A DNA stretch of 64,000 nucleotides from Vagococcus allomyrinae (GTDB lineage: Bacteria > Bacillota > Bacilli > Lactobacillales > Vagococcaceae), in assembly GCF_017829975.1 (NCBI RefSeq), contig NZ_JAEEGA010000023.1, forward strand, positions 1-64,000. Reading direction: 5' to 3'. How positions within the stretch are numbered: the first letter of the stretch is position 1; every line of letters starts with the position of its first letter. A model generated the notes under the pieces. The model was not told the origin of the DNA, ran no database searches, and was given only the letters and a program-made list of their open reading frames with translations. Made by a program: the position numbers and the translations under genes. Of this stretch, positions 30,355 to 40,013 are shown one piece after another.

Positions 30355-30897
30355 CTACTTTAATAGCTCTTTGTGCATCGCATCTAATTGTTTTTTGACA
30401 CTGTTATCAATTACTTTGTGATTAGCACTGACGATTAATCCACCTAAAATATCAGGATCAATTTTTTTCTTTAATTTCACTTTTTTATAATCATAACGCT
30501 TGGCAATTTCTGCTTCAATCCGTTCGCTTTGTTCATCTGTGAGTTCAACTGCAGAGGTTACTTCAGCGACTAAAATACCTTTGTTATCATAATAAAAGTG
30601 TTCAAATTCATCGATGATTTGAGGGATTTCAGCCATCCGGCCATACTCGTAAATAACCCGTAAAAATTTAGAGACTGTTTCGCCAAAGTCTTTATCCAAC
30701 TCATGCAAAATATCGACTTTTTCAAAAGGTTCTAATCGGTCGTCACTTAAGATTCGGCCAAGCTCCGGTACCTCTTCGTAAATCTCTCGTAAGGCTACTA
30801 ACTCTTCATGAATTTCATCTAATTGATGCTCTTCTTTAGAGGTATCATAAAGAACTTTCCCATAACGACGATCAATCGTTAAGTTCTCAGTCTTCAT
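30355..30897 (-). CDS. atpH: ATP synthase F1 delta subunit
   Basis: The ATG at 30897 gives 180 residues, the usual length, and the family-like start (TENLTIDRRYGKVLYDTS). A frame start at 30918 has no ribosome site. The C-terminal signature DPDILGGLIVSANHKVIDNS is clear. It links the peripheral stalk to alpha. The start lies inside the end of atpF (11-base overlap). Confidence 0.94.
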   Translation of the reverse strand: MKTENLTIDRRYGKVLYDTSKEEHQLDEIHEELVALREIYEEVPELGRILSDDRLEPFEKVDILHELDKDFGETVSKFLRVIYEYGRMAEIPQIIDEFEHFYYDNKGILVAEVTSAVELTDEQSERIEAEIAKRYDYKKVKLKKKIDPDILGGLIVSANHKVIDNSVKKQLDAMHKELLK

Positions 30898-31408
30898 TTT
30901 GCAATCCCAGCCCTTCAATATAAGAATTAATCAATTCCGTATGGGTTTCTTTATTTAATTCTTTTTTCAAGATCTTACCGGCTACTTGGATAGACAAATC
31001 TGCGACTTCACGACGAGCAGATTCAATCAGTTGTTCTCTTTCTATCGCAATGTCTTTATGGGCTTTATCACGATAATTTTGTGCCTCTTGTCTAGCAGCC
31101 GCTACAATGCTGTCAGCGCTGTGTTCAGCATTTTCTTTCGCACGTTTGATAATGGCAGCAGCTTCCGCTTTTGCTTGATTTAACTCCGTTTCACTCTTTT
31201 TAGCAAACGTATCCGCTTCTAGTTTTGCTTGTTCCGCTCCATCAATATCATTGGCGATCTTAGTCGCTCGGTCCTCGAGCATCTTCGTAATCGGCCCCCA
31301 CGCAAACTTTTTTATCAGTAGCATCAGGCATAAAAATGACAAACTTACAAAAAACATCGTAAAAAGGGTAGTTGATGGAACACTACCTACGACTAAATGG
31401 TTGATCAT
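30887..31408 (-). CDS. atpF: ATP synthase F0 b subunit
   Basis: The ATG at 31408 gives 173 residues; an upstream in-frame TTG at 31432 adds eight residues and is less likely. One membrane helix (about 10-31) precedes a long charged coiled coil rich in Ala, Glu and Lys (about 40-150). It is the peripheral stalk that holds F1 still against the rotor. Confidence 0.95.
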   Translation of the reverse strand: MINHLVVGSVPSTTLFTMFFVSLSFLCLMLLIKKFAWGPITKMLEDRATKIANDIDGAEQAKLEADTFAKKSETELNQAKAEAAAIIKRAKENAEHSADSIVAAARQEAQNYRDKAHKDIAIEREQLIESARREVADLSIQVAGKILKKELNKETHTELINSYIEGLGLQNED

Positions 31409-31497
31409 AATCGTGCGCACTTCCTCTCTCAATCATATAGAAAGAAAGCAGAGACGGTTGTCCGAAAGTTCGGCGTCCTGCCTTCGTAAGTATTATC

Positions 31498-31716
31498 TTA
31501 TGAACCTAAGAATACTAATAATAACGCTACAACAATCCCTAAAATTGGCACAGCTTCAATCAAACCGGCACCGATAAACATGGTACTTCTTAATTCACCA
31601 GACATTTCTGGTTGACGTGCCATACATTCCAAGGTTTTAGAAATAACTTTACCGTTACCGTAAGCGGCTGCGATAGCTGACCCAAAAACTGCGATAGATG
31701 CTGCGATGTAATTCAT
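31498..31716 (-). CDS. atpE: ATP synthase F0 c subunit
   Basis: The 72-residue hairpin proteolipid has two membrane helices joined by the polar loop ARQPE. The ion-binding carboxylate is Glu54 in GLIEAVP. The neighbouring residues lack the Gln and Ser/Thr of sodium-type rings, so a proton-coupled ring is likely. Confidence 0.96.
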   Translation of the reverse strand: MNYIAASIAVFGSAIAAAYGNGKVISKTLECMARQPEMSGELRSTMFIGAGLIEAVPILGIVVALLLVFLGS

Positions 31717-31770
31717 AATAAATTTCCTCCTAAAAATAACTCTCTATTATTTTTTTATTGTGTACTGTGT

Positions 31771-32511
31771 TTAGTGTTCTGCTACGACTTTATGTGAGAG
31801 ATACACCATTGATAATGTGACAAAGATAAACGCTTGAATCGCTCCTATAAAGACTGAGAACCCTATCCAAATCATCTGTAACGGCAGCGCGGGGATAAAG
31901 GTCAAGAACCCTTTGCTACTTGCAAGATTTGAAATCAACGTCAGTAGTACTTCACCGGCATAAATATTTCCGTAAAGACGGAGGCCTAATGTCAAGACGT
32001 TAGTAAATTCTTCCATCAGTTTAATCGGCATTAAAAACTTTGCTGGCTCTGCAAAACTGTTTTGGAAATACCCTTTAATTCCAAATTTTTTCATTCCGAA
32101 ATAATTCGTTAACAGAATCACGATCGCCGCAAGCGTTAAGGTAACTAACGGATCAGCCGTCGGACTCTTCCAATAAACGATTTCTTCTCCCTGAGGGTTG
32201 TGCATGCCAATTTTTGTCACCAAACCTAGAATGTTGGAAACTAGAATAAATAGAAATAAGGTAAAAGCCAGCAAATGATAATTATTTACTTCTTTGCTTG
32301 GCAAGTTATCAGATAATATCTTGCGAACAAAATCAATAACCATTTCTAAGAAATTTTGTTTCCCAGTTGGTTTCAGTTGTAGATTCCGAGAACAGAAGTA
32401 GACGACGCCGAAAATAATTGCACACGTCAGCAAAATCATCAAACATACTGTAACATCGACATCCAGCCCTGATCCCAAAACATTTCGAACAATCCAGGAT
32501 GATTCTTCCAT
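31771..32511 (-). CDS. atpB: ATP synthase F0 a subunit
   Basis: The 246-residue protein has five to six membrane helices and the proton-channel helix EFTNVLTLGLRLYGNIYAGE, which contains the essential Arg. A further conserved block near the C-terminus is FVTLSMVYLSHKV. It is the first gene of the operon; no atpI gene precedes it. Confidence 0.96.
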   Translation of the reverse strand: MEESSWIVRNVLGSGLDVDVTVCLMILLTCAIIFGVVYFCSRNLQLKPTGKQNFLEMVIDFVRKILSDNLPSKEVNNYHLLAFTLFLFILVSNILGLVTKIGMHNPQGEEIVYWKSPTADPLVTLTLAAIVILLTNYFGMKKFGIKGYFQNSFAEPAKFLMPIKLMEEFTNVLTLGLRLYGNIYAGEVLLTLISNLASSKGFLTFIPALPLQMIWIGFSVFIGAIQAFIFVTLSMVYLSHKVVAEH

Positions 32512-32626
32512 ATTACTTCACCTCTTTTCCAAAGAGAAGATTATAAAAATAACAAAGTTAATAGAGAAAAAGTTTGTATAAGTTTTAACTTATTGGACTA
32601 TTACTTATTGCTATTCAACATTGCTT

Positions 32627-32655
32627 ATGATACCACCATTACACTTAAAAGACAA
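32627..32655 (-). promoter_or_regulatory. Likely promoter of the ATP synthase operon
   Basis: On the minus strand TTGTCT (32655-32650), a 17-base spacer and TATCAT (32632-32627) lie about 115 bases before atpB. Confidence 0.55.
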
Positions 32656-33040
32656 AGCTTTTTCATGAAAATTATCATTTTTTCATAAACAAAAATTTAT
32701 GGTAACCATTTGCTTGTTTTTTTATTCAATCTCCTTTAGTTTTCACATTTTTATTTCCCTAATTTAATTCACCATTTCCTAACCTTATGTGCTCATTTCT
32801 CCTCTCGCATAAAAAGTCACCTACGCCTCTATCGTAACAAATATTTAGCGCTTTTAAAAGAAATATGTGAATTTATCTCACTAAATCTTACTAAATCAAC
32901 GCTACCTCATATAAGTAAAATAAAATACCTACCTTTAGCTACTTAATTAGCGTGATATTACTGCCCAGTTAATTACCAGGGCGAAATATCGGTACCTTTA
33001 GTTTACCATTAAATTAGTGTACAGGATATTTTAAGGCTTA
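32656..33040. other. AT-rich intergenic stretch, no gene seen
   Basis: This gap separates the ATP synthase promoter from the smpB terminator. All frames are heavily stopped. A small inverted repeat (GCCC...GGGC near 32963-32982) is the only structure noticed. No tmRNA gene is recognisable here despite the neighbouring smpB. Confidence 0.6.
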
Positions 33041-33041
33041 A

Positions 33042-33076
33042 AAATAGAGCCAGGAATTCACCTGACTCTCATTAAT
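33042..33076 (-). terminator. Terminator after smpB
   Basis: GAGTCAGG pairs with CCTGGCTC on the minus strand, followed by TATTTTTA. Confidence 0.7.
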
Positions 33077-33170
33077 TTCTCATTAATTTCAAAATCCAGC
33101 TTAACACTCAGAAACTAACGATTAATCTTGTTATATTTATCGGTCATAACTGGCAATTGTTAAGAGCTCG

Positions 33171-33632
33171 TTAAAATCTATTTTTTAACGTGCGATCGAT
33201 TTCACGTTTAATATCTTTCCGTTTTAGATCTTCCCGTTTATCGTATTGTTTTTTCCCTTTGGCAATGCCGATTAAAACCTTTGCAAAGCCATTTTTTATG
33301 TAAACTTTTAAAGGTACTAAGGTGACACCCGTGTTCTTAGTTTCACCTATTAAACGGTCAATTTGTTTGCGGTGCATCAATAACTTCCGCGTCCTTAGGG
33401 GATCGTGATTAAAAAGATTCCCTTGCTCGTATGGGCTGATATGAACATTTGACAAGTAGACCTCACCATTGCGAATTCGGGCAAAGCCGTCTTTCAAATT
33501 GATGCGCGATGCACGGATCGCTTTGATTTCGGTCCCTTTTAAGACGATTCCCGCTTCTATTGTATCGATGATGGTATAGTCATGACGGGCCTTACGATTT
33601 TGAGCAATTAACTGCCCTTCTCCCTTTGGCAT
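33171..33632 (-). CDS. smpB: SsrA-binding protein
   Basis: The 153-residue protein has the SmpB core ([38 protein letters not shown]). Its basic tail ([20 protein letters not shown]) enters the empty mRNA channel of stalled ribosomes. With tmRNA it rescues ribosomes and tags the unfinished protein. AGGAGGTG lies upstream. It is encoded 93 bases after rnr, as in most Firmicutes. Confidence 0.97.
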   Translation of the reverse strand: MPKGEGQLIAQNRKARHDYTIIDTIEAGIVLKGTEIKAIRASRINLKDGFARIRNGEVYLSNVHISPYEQGNLFNHDPLRTRKLLMHRKQIDRLIGETKNTGVTLVPLKVYIKNGFAKVLIGIAKGKKQYDKREDLKRKDIKREIDRTLKNRF

Positions 33633-33725
33633 TACGCCACCTCCTGATTATAAGTCGTAATAGTGCAATGATCGTAAACGGGTGATTTACCGCTCATCAA
33701 GTTCACCTGTTTGGTCGCTTACACA

Positions 33726-36104
33726 CTACTTAGCTTTCTTTTTCTTGCCTTTTTTCTTTTTTGCGACTTCTTTATAAAAGGGTTTCTTGCCAGTCGCTTT
33801 TTTCTTGCCTGCTTTTTGTTTGGGACGGTGATCTTGTGACTTGCCACGGCCGCCTTGTTTGCGGCTTTCCTTGTCCCCTTTGGGTTGGCGACGTCCGCGC
33901 TGTTGCTGTTTCGGTACGACAATTTGGGCTTGGTCAGAGTTGTCTTCGGTGGAAATCAGTTCAAAATCGATTTCCCGTGTAGTTGGATCGGCCTTAGCTA
34001 CCTTGATCACTACTTTTTGACCGATGCGATACGTCACACCTGTCCGTTCTCCAACCAGTGCAAGATGACTCTCCACATAATGAAAGTAATCATCCAATTT
34101 ATTGATGTGGATCAGTCCTTCAACCGTATTTGGCAACTCAATAAACATTCCAAACTTCGTGATTGAGCCAATCACACCAGGAAACTCTTCGCCGACTTTA
34201 TCTTGCATAAACTCAGCTTTTTTCAGACTGTCTGTATCGCGCTCTGCCTCAACCGCCCGGCGCTCCATCTGAGAACTGTGAAGGGCAATATCTGGTAGAT
34301 GCTCTTGCCACTTGGCTTTTGTTTCCTCTTTGACAGGCTGATTCTGATAAGCTTTAATCAAGCGATGAACGATTAAATCCGGGTAACGACGGATCGGTGA
34401 GGTAAAATGAGTGTAGTCCTCTGCCGCTAGTCCATAATGTCCGACAGGATCTTCACTATAGCGAGCTTGCTGCATGCTGCGCAATAGCATTTTATTGATG
34501 ACCGGTTCTTCTGGTCGCCCTTTCACTTGCTCCAGCACCCGCTGTAAATCTTTGGGGGTAATATCTTCTTTGGTTCCTTTAATAAGAATACCAAAACTTG
34601 CGGCAAATTCAAAGAACCGTTGCATTTTATCTTCTTTTGGTTGCTCGTGTATCCGATAAATAAATGGCAATTTGGCCTGCTGATAATGGCGAGCAATGGT
34701 TTCATTGGCAATTAGCATAAAGGATTCAATCAATCGTTCCCCGACACCGCGACTTCTTAACACGATCTCTTCTGGATGGCCGACTTCGTCAACCAGAATA
34801 CTGGCTTCCCGATCTTCAAATGAGATGGCCCCCCGTTCCAAACGCATGGTTTCTAAGATCTGATGCAAGTCACCCATTTCTCGAAACATGGGAACCAGTT
34901 CGTGATAGCGCGCGATTGTCTCAGCCTTGTCATCTTGTAAAATGTCGTTAACAGCTGTATATGTCATGCGCTCTGTCGTTTGAATCACACTTTCAAAAAT
35001 ATCATACTTGACTACTTGACCCAATTCATCAATTTCCATTTCACAACTCATCGCTAGGCGTGGAACTTGGGGATTCAATGAACAAATCCCATTGGATAAA
35101 CGATGCGGAATCATCGGAATCACTCGATCTGTCAAATAGACGCTGGTAGCACGTTCATAAGCTTCAATGTCCATCGGACTGCCTTCTGTCACATAGTGAG
35201 AAACATCAGCGATATGGACCCCTAAAAAATAATGACCATTTGCCAACTTTTTGACTGTTACCGCATCATCCAGATCTTTGGCATCAGCGCCATCAATCGT
35301 GACAATCACTTGATCACGTAAGTCACGCCGCTCCTGAATCTCTTCCTCGGTAATCTCATCGGGAATTTGTTCCGCATGAGCCAATACATCATCCGGAAAT
35401 TTAGTAGGGATGCCGTGTTGCAAGACGATTGACATGATGTCCATCCCGGGATCATTTTTATGCCCAACCGTTTGTTTAATCAAGCCCTCCAAAGAATTGG
35501 GATAATCTGGCTCTGGGTAGTGAGTCACTTCTACCACACAAATCATGCCATCTACTGGTTGAATGCCTTCCGCCGCAATAAAAATTTTATAAGTATTCAA
35601 TTTCTTATCTTGTGGCACAACAAAGCCATAAAGATCACTTTGTTGACGCTCCTCTTCGTCATAGGCGACAAATTCACCAACGACTTGGGTCATGGAGCGT
35701 TTGACAATCTCAAGTACTTTGCCTTCGGCCGTTTTTCCTTCCAAATGATCTGCAGGGGATATGATGCTGATCATGACAGTATCACCATTTAAGGCAAAAT
35801 TGGTGTTTTCTTTTGCCACATACACATCTGCCTCTTCTGGATCAATTGTGACAAAACCAAAGCCGCGTTCATTTGCCCGGAATATCCCCTCTATTAAAAT
35901 ATCTCTGATCGGCAACTTAATCTTGCCTTTATTAGTGAAAGTGACAGACTTATCCCTTTCCATACTCGCGATGGTTTGGACTAGGAGTTTAAAATCTTCC
36001 CCTTTACTTAATCCAAGGCCTTCTGCTATTTGTTCCATGGAAAAGCTTTTTTTTGAGCTGTTTTCCATAAAACTAATTATTTTATCTTTAATTGTTTCTT
36101 TCAT
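33726..36104 (-). CDS. rnr: Ribonuclease R
   Basis: The 792-residue protein has an N-terminal winged helix (about 1-60) and two cold-shock domains (about 65-220). The RNB catalytic domain follows with the metal-binding DGADAKDLDDAV near residue 268. An S1 domain lies at about 625-705, and the tail is Lys/Arg-rich (about 730-792). It degrades structured RNA 3' to 5' and cooperates with trans-translation, which fits the adjacent smpB. AAAGGAG precedes the ATG. Confidence 0.97.
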   Translation of the reverse strand: MKETIKDKIISFMENSSKKSFSMEQIAEGLGLSKGEDFKLLVQTIASMERDKSVTFTNKGKIKLPIRDILIEGIFRANERGFGFVTIDPEEADVYVAKENTNFALNGDTVMISIISPADHLEGKTAEGKVLEIVKRSMTQVVGEFVAYDEEERQQSDLYGFVVPQDKKLNTYKIFIAAEGIQPVDGMICVVEVTHYPEPDYPNSLEGLIKQTVGHKNDPGMDIMSIVLQHGIPTKFPDDVLAHAEQIPDEITEEEIQERRDLRDQVIVTIDGADAKDLDDAVTVKKLANGHYFLGVHIADVSHYVTEGSPMDIEAYERATSVYLTDRVIPMIPHRLSNGICSLNPQVPRLAMSCEMEIDELGQVVKYDIFESVIQTTERMTYTAVNDILQDDKAETIARYHELVPMFREMGDLHQILETMRLERGAISFEDREASILVDEVGHPEEIVLRSRGVGERLIESFMLIANETIARHYQQAKLPFIYRIHEQPKEDKMQRFFEFAASFGILIKGTKEDITPKDLQRVLEQVKGRPEEPVINKMLLRSMQQARYSEDPVGHYGLAAEDYTHFTSPIRRYPDLIVHRLIKAYQNQPVKEETKAKWQEHLPDIALHSSQMERRAVEAERDTDSLKKAEFMQDKVGEEFPGVIGSITKFGMFIELPNTVEGLIHINKLDDYFHYVESHLALVGERTGVTYRIGQKVVIKVAKADPTTREIDFELISTEDNSDQAQIVVPKQQQRGRRQPKGDKESRKQGGRGKSQDHRPKQKAGKKKATGKKPFYKEVAKKKKGKKKKAK

Positions 36105-36257
36105 TAGTTCTCCTTTTTGAGTGCCGTTGATCCGATGCCTGTCGGCCTTAAGGCAACTCGCTTTCTTCTTGTTAGTCTCGCCTTGATTCGATTATTTTTA
36201 TCTCATCAACCACTGAACAGGGTGTGACGCTGATCTTCCTTGCCTAAGCTTAATCAC

Positions 36258-37019
36258 CTATTTCCAAGGCAAGCCGTTCAGATAGGTCAGCACATCCGTT
36301 TGCAACTGTTGGCGAGCTGGTCCGATGGTAATCACATGACCACTCTCTGGATACCACTTCACCTGAGTTAACGAGTTAACTAATGCTTTTTCCATCAGGT
36401 AAACGTCTTGTGGGTCAATCATTTGATCTTTGCCAGCCTGTACCAAAAGGGTTGGCTGAGTAACCGTTGCTAGCTGATCAAAGACAAGGGTCGTAAATTC
36501 TTTAATCTCACTTAACTGTTCGGTCAGTGATAACTCGATGTCGCTTAGTCGCTGGCGTTTTTCCAAGTCATTTGCACCAGATTCTTCTATTAGTTTTTTA
36601 GCAAAAAATTTAAAGGATGGCACGATATTGGTTTTAGATTCCGGAACAATCGGTGAACACAGAGGACCACCTCCGATGATCAACTCCGGGTAAGTTTCCA
36701 ACGCCTTCATGGCAAAAATCCCACCTAAGGACAAGCCGAACACAGCCAATTGTGAGCAACCGTGATCGATCATTACTCGGACACTTCTTTCAAGATCTTT
36801 TTGCCATAACGCTGGCCCTGTTGCTAAAATGTCTTCTGGACGGGTTGTTCCATGCCCCGCAAATAGCGGCAACAAAACTGAATACCCTTGATTATTTAAA
36901 GAACGGCCCAATGAACGGACATCATTAGGGCTCCCAGTGTAGGCATGAAAAATAATAATGCCTCGCGAATCACCTTCAAAAAACGTTGTCTCTGGCGCTA
37001 CTTGATTAATCTTCACCAA
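36258..37019 (-). CDS. Carboxylesterase / alpha-beta hydrolase (EstA/YvaK-like)
   Basis: The 253-residue protein has an oxyanion-side motif FHAYTGSPND, the nucleophile elbow GLSLGG (Ser), and a late His in ESGHVITIGPA. An Asp lies in GKDQMIDPQD. It closely fits the thermostable Est30/YvaK carboxylesterase type that sits between secG and rnr in Firmicutes. The start appears to be GTG, 9 bases after GGAGG. The natural substrate is not known. Confidence 0.88.
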   Translation of the reverse strand: MVKINQVAPETTFFEGDSRGIIIFHAYTGSPNDVRSLGRSLNNQGYSVLLPLFAGHGTTRPEDILATGPALWQKDLERSVRVMIDHGCSQLAVFGLSLGGIFAMKALETYPELIIGGGPLCSPIVPESKTNIVPSFKFFAKKLIEESGANDLEKRQRLSDIELSLTEQLSEIKEFTTLVFDQLATVTQPTLLVQAGKDQMIDPQDVYLMEKALVNSLTQVKWYPESGHVITIGPARQQLQTDVLTYLNGLPWK

Positions 37020-37137
37020 ATCATTCCTCCTAAATTTAGCACACCACTAGGCACACTCGCTAGTTTGAGCTGACTATCTTGCTGATTATGAGACGTGCTG
37101 TATATGATTGTTTGATTAACTCCCATAATTATACCTA

Positions 37138-37172
37138 AAAAAGCCTCCTGTTTGAATTACAGGAGGCTTTTA
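37138..37172 (-). terminator. Terminator after secG
   Basis: AAAAGCCTCCTGT pairs perfectly with ACAGGAGGCTTTT across a 7-base loop. Confidence 0.9.
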
Positions 37173-37176
37173 TCTC

Positions 37177-37413
37177 TTACTTAGATGATAAAAAGGCTAA
37201 AATTAAGGCAACAACGCCCCAGCTAACGCCTAATATAGCTGTAAGCTTTTGCATGACTGCTTCAAAACCACGAGCTTTTTGTTTACCAAATAACTGGTCA
37301 GCTCCACCTGTAAATGCACTAGCAGCACTATTTTGCTTGCTTGGTTGCATCATTACAGCAATTATAATTAAAATTGAAATAACAATCATCAGACCTAAGA
37401 AAAAATTATACAC
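37177..37413 (-). CDS. secG: Protein translocase subunit SecG
   Basis: The 78-residue protein has two membrane helices (about 4-20 and 56-75) around the SecG loop (MMQPSKQNSAASAFTGGADQ). It associates with SecYE. The start codon is GTG with GGAGG 8 bases upstream. A terminator separates it from the esterase gene. Confidence 0.95.
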   Translation of the reverse strand: MYNFFLGLMIVISILIIIAVMMQPSKQNSAASAFTGGADQLFGKQKARGFEAVMQKLTAILGVSWGVVALILAFLSSK

Positions 37414-37650
37414 GGGTGACTCCTCCTTGCTCTATACTAATTGACATCTTCATAAGTTTATCATAAACCAACTTGAAATACTAGTTTTTCTCACGATTTT
37501 TGTCACTGCTTTTTCTGAACATTTTATCTCTAAAAGGAGAATAAAAACGACAATTAACCAAAAAACGAGAAAAGCCAAACAAGGTGTTCCCTCGAAGTAG
37601 ACTGGTAATGGAAGGAAAGGCTTTTGTTGAACTCCCGGAAATCGCTTATT

Positions 37651-38724
37651 TTACTGGGCTTGTTTCGCTAAAAATTCCTCAAAGATCAGATAGACCTTTT
37701 CAGCTAACACCAGATTTTTTTGTGTTTTGGTCCAAAAATAATCCGCCAGCTGATCACTTCCCACAAGAATGGGTAAGGAGGACTCTTTAAATATCCGTTT
37801 TAGCCCTTTGGGGATGTAAAGGCAGGTCGTCGCCTGATGATTAGGGTGCTTAAAGTATGACTGAACACTGCTCAACTGCTGCTGAACAGATAACACCCCT
37901 GGGACTGTCCACCAATTGGTGATAGAGACGATGCCATTTCTAATATGCGACACTTGAAATAAACAAAATTGGGGCACTTGTTTAATTCCCAAATAATCAC
38001 AATTGGCCTCTAAGACCATTGGAGCTGGCTCACGATTTAATTGCTTTTCAAGCATGCTGATTAAGAGCTGAACTTCTTGGGCTCGTTCAAAAGATTGTTG
38101 CCGACTCTGGCGCTCTCGCTCCTGGACTAAAACTTGGATCATCTGGGATAAAGGCAGCTGAAGAAATTCGCGAATATTAGTTCGTTGAAACTGATAAAGG
38201 GCTGGGTCAACGTCTCGATAACAACCGCCTAAACACAGGCCCAAATCGACGTAGAGACAAGGACGGCCTTTATTGTGCTGACACTTGGACAAGGGAAATT
38301 CTCGCTCTAAAAAATTGTACAGCAGTTGCGCCAACTGTTTGGAACCGTAAGGCCCAAAATAGTCACCACTTTCCGTCACCTTTTCAGTGAGCAATAGGCG
38401 GGGATTTTGCTCCTCAGTTATTTCGAGGTAGGTATATTGACGCTCTGCGATTAGCGCCCGATTGTAATAAGGTTTAAAATGAGCAATTAGCAGTGCTTCT
38501 AAAGCCAACGCTTCCTCATCAGAATTGAGATGAATCACTTCCAAATAAGCAATTTCATGAACAAGTCGCTGAGTCTTTTCATGTTCAACCTTGTTAAAAT
38601 AACTGCTGACTCGGCGCTTTAAATTAACTGCCTTGCCAATGTAGATAATTTCTTGCCGTTTATTGCGCATAATATAACATCCCGGTGTAGTAGGTAAACG
38701 CAACGCTTGCTCCTTTAATGACAT
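37651..38724 (-). CDS. Short UvrC-like GIY-YIG nuclease
   Basis: With the start at 38724 (AAGGAG upstream) the protein has 357 residues. The GIY-YIG nuclease at about 5-90 has GCY...IYIGKAVNLKRRV and the catalytic Glu in ALEALLIAHFKPYYN. Four cysteines (SKCQHNKGRPCLYVDLGLC, then LGGC) match the UvrC iron-sulphur cluster motif. A UVR-like UvrB-contact helix follows at about 195-240. The RNase H-like second nuclease and the helix-hairpin-helix domains of full UvrC (about 600 residues) are absent, and the frame ends cleanly. Cho-like alternative incision of DNA damage is the best guess. Confidence 0.78.
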   Translation of the reverse strand: MSLKEQALRLPTTPGCYIMRNKRQEIIYIGKAVNLKRRVSSYFNKVEHEKTQRLVHEIAYLEVIHLNSDEEALALEALLIAHFKPYYNRALIAERQYTYLEITEEQNPRLLLTEKVTESGDYFGPYGSKQLAQLLYNFLEREFPLSKCQHNKGRPCLYVDLGLCLGGCYRDVDPALYQFQRTNIREFLQLPLSQMIQVLVQERERQSRQQSFERAQEVQLLISMLEKQLNREPAPMVLEANCDYLGIKQVPQFCLFQVSHIRNGIVSITNWWTVPGVLSVQQQLSSVQSYFKHPNHQATTCLYIPKGLKRIFKESSLPILVGSDQLADYFWTKTQKNLVLAEKVYLIFEEFLAKQAQ

Positions 38725-38811
38725 CTGACAGCTCCTTTCACGAAACATCTTCACTGTTAATTTACCACTTTTAAGGGCGCTAACGCAACTATTGTCTCAC
38801 GTTCTTTTGTC

Positions 38812-38853
38812 AGAAAAGCCACGTTACTCAGTTGAGTGACGCGGCTTTTCCCT
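38812..38853 (-). terminator. Terminator of the glycine reductase operon
   Basis: GCCGCGTCACTCA pairs with TGAGTAACGTGGC on the minus strand (one mismatch), followed by TTTT, at the grdD stop. Confidence 0.8.
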
Positions 38854-40003
38854 ATAAAAACTCTGCCTTAACTAAAACTTCCCTTGATTGAGTCACATTT
38901 TGTTCATTAACCAGCACAATCGGGCCAGTACACCCCATGCCACTTTCAGCATAGATCCCAGCTTGCCACAAGCAAGTGACAGCATCCTCTAAAGCGATGA
39001 CGTCAATCCCACTGATTTCAACGGTCACCACTTCTTTATCGGGAGCCACAACACTCTCTGCGACAACAGCTGTTTTAGCTTGTAAGGACTGACGAACTTC
39101 TTTTAACTTGGCTCGATTGGCTAAGGCGTACTCTTGTTTACTGATTGCCACCAGTTGTCCTTGAACCATTTGATAGGCATACATCAGCGCATTGGCTATG
39201 ACAGTGGCTCCACTTGCTCGTGAAATTATCAAAACAGTCTCCTCGTACCCTTCGCCAATACCGGGGCCGTAGCCATAACCGGTTGCTTCGTAATTGCCTC
39301 CTGTCTGAAAAGCTGAAAACATCTTCATCAGAATATTACCGGTTAAGCTATCACAAACCATCACATCCACGCTACCGAATAATAAGTCATTACCACGCAT
39401 GATGACGCCGCCATCACTGCGGTGACTTTCCGAAAAAGTGATCGGATAGCCATTATTAGCTAAAGTCTTCAAAGCACGCTCTACACTGTTTGCTCCATCC
39501 ACATTTAAAATACCTAAAGTTGGCTGCTCGATGCCGGCGGCTTTTGCCGCCACAATCCCATTGATCGCGTTTAAAACCATCGCTTCATTTCGATTTGAAC
39601 TTGTGGTTCCGGTGGTAGTGGAAATAAACATCTCTTTTCCCAGAGCCGGCGTGACCACTCGACCAACCGTTGAAACGCCGATCGGAAAAGGGTAATGCAA
39701 AGTGACGCACCCTTGAATGTAACCTTTTGCCAAAAGCTCCTCCATCTTCTGATAGTTATCCGCTTCACAAGTTGTCGCAACAACTTCGACACCTGCCCAG
39801 TCAACCGCTGTTCCAATCACCACAATGTCAAAAAGTTGCTGACTCTGAGCCAGTTTGACTGCCTGATGCATCGTTTCTAACCCATGCTCACTGCCGTCAA
39901 TCGTTAAGCCAATCTTAGGTTTTGAATCGAGGTTCCCAGTTTCCAGATCGTTAGCTAACTCATTTAGAACTTCCTTAATCGTTGTATTTAGTTGCTTCGA
40001 CAT
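38852..40003 (-). CDS. grdD: Glycine reductase complex, protein C alpha subunit
   Basis: The 383-residue protein resembles the PlsX/phosphate acyltransferase-like GrdD family (LDSKPKIGLTIDGSEHGLET; GYGYGPGIGEGYEETV). Protein C, made of GrdC and GrdD, receives the carboxymethyl-selenoether group from GrdA. It releases acetyl phosphate, which feeds acetate kinase. GrdD is thought to carry out phosphorolysis of the acetyl thioester. The gene begins 11 bases after grdC and ends the operon with a terminator. It has no UGA interruption. Confidence 0.93.
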   Translation of the reverse strand: MSKQLNTTIKEVLNELANDLETGNLDSKPKIGLTIDGSEHGLETMHQAVKLAQSQQLFDIVVIGTAVDWAGVEVVATTCEADNYQKMEELLAKGYIQGCVTLHYPFPIGVSTVGRVVTPALGKEMFISTTTGTTSSNRNEAMVLNAINGIVAAKAAGIEQPTLGILNVDGANSVERALKTLANNGYPITFSESHRSDGGVIMRGNDLLFGSVDVMVCDSLTGNILMKMFSAFQTGGNYEATGYGYGPGIGEGYEETVLIISRASGATVIANALMYAYQMVQGQLVAISKQEYALANRAKLKEVRQSLQAKTAVVAESVVAPDKEVVTVEISGIDVIALEDAVTCLWQAGIYAESGMGCTGPIVLVNEQNVTQSREVLVKAEFL

Positions 40004-40013
40004 ATCCTCCCTC

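Noticed and set aside
32512-33170. tmRNA (ssrA) gene downstream of smpB
   Set aside because: No tRNA-like ends or tag reading frame were recognised in this AT-rich gap.
33719-33922. Lys/Arg-rich minus-strand frame of 67 codons
   Set aside because: It overlaps the basic C-terminal tail of rnr in another frame; its composition is a by-product of the Lys codons there.
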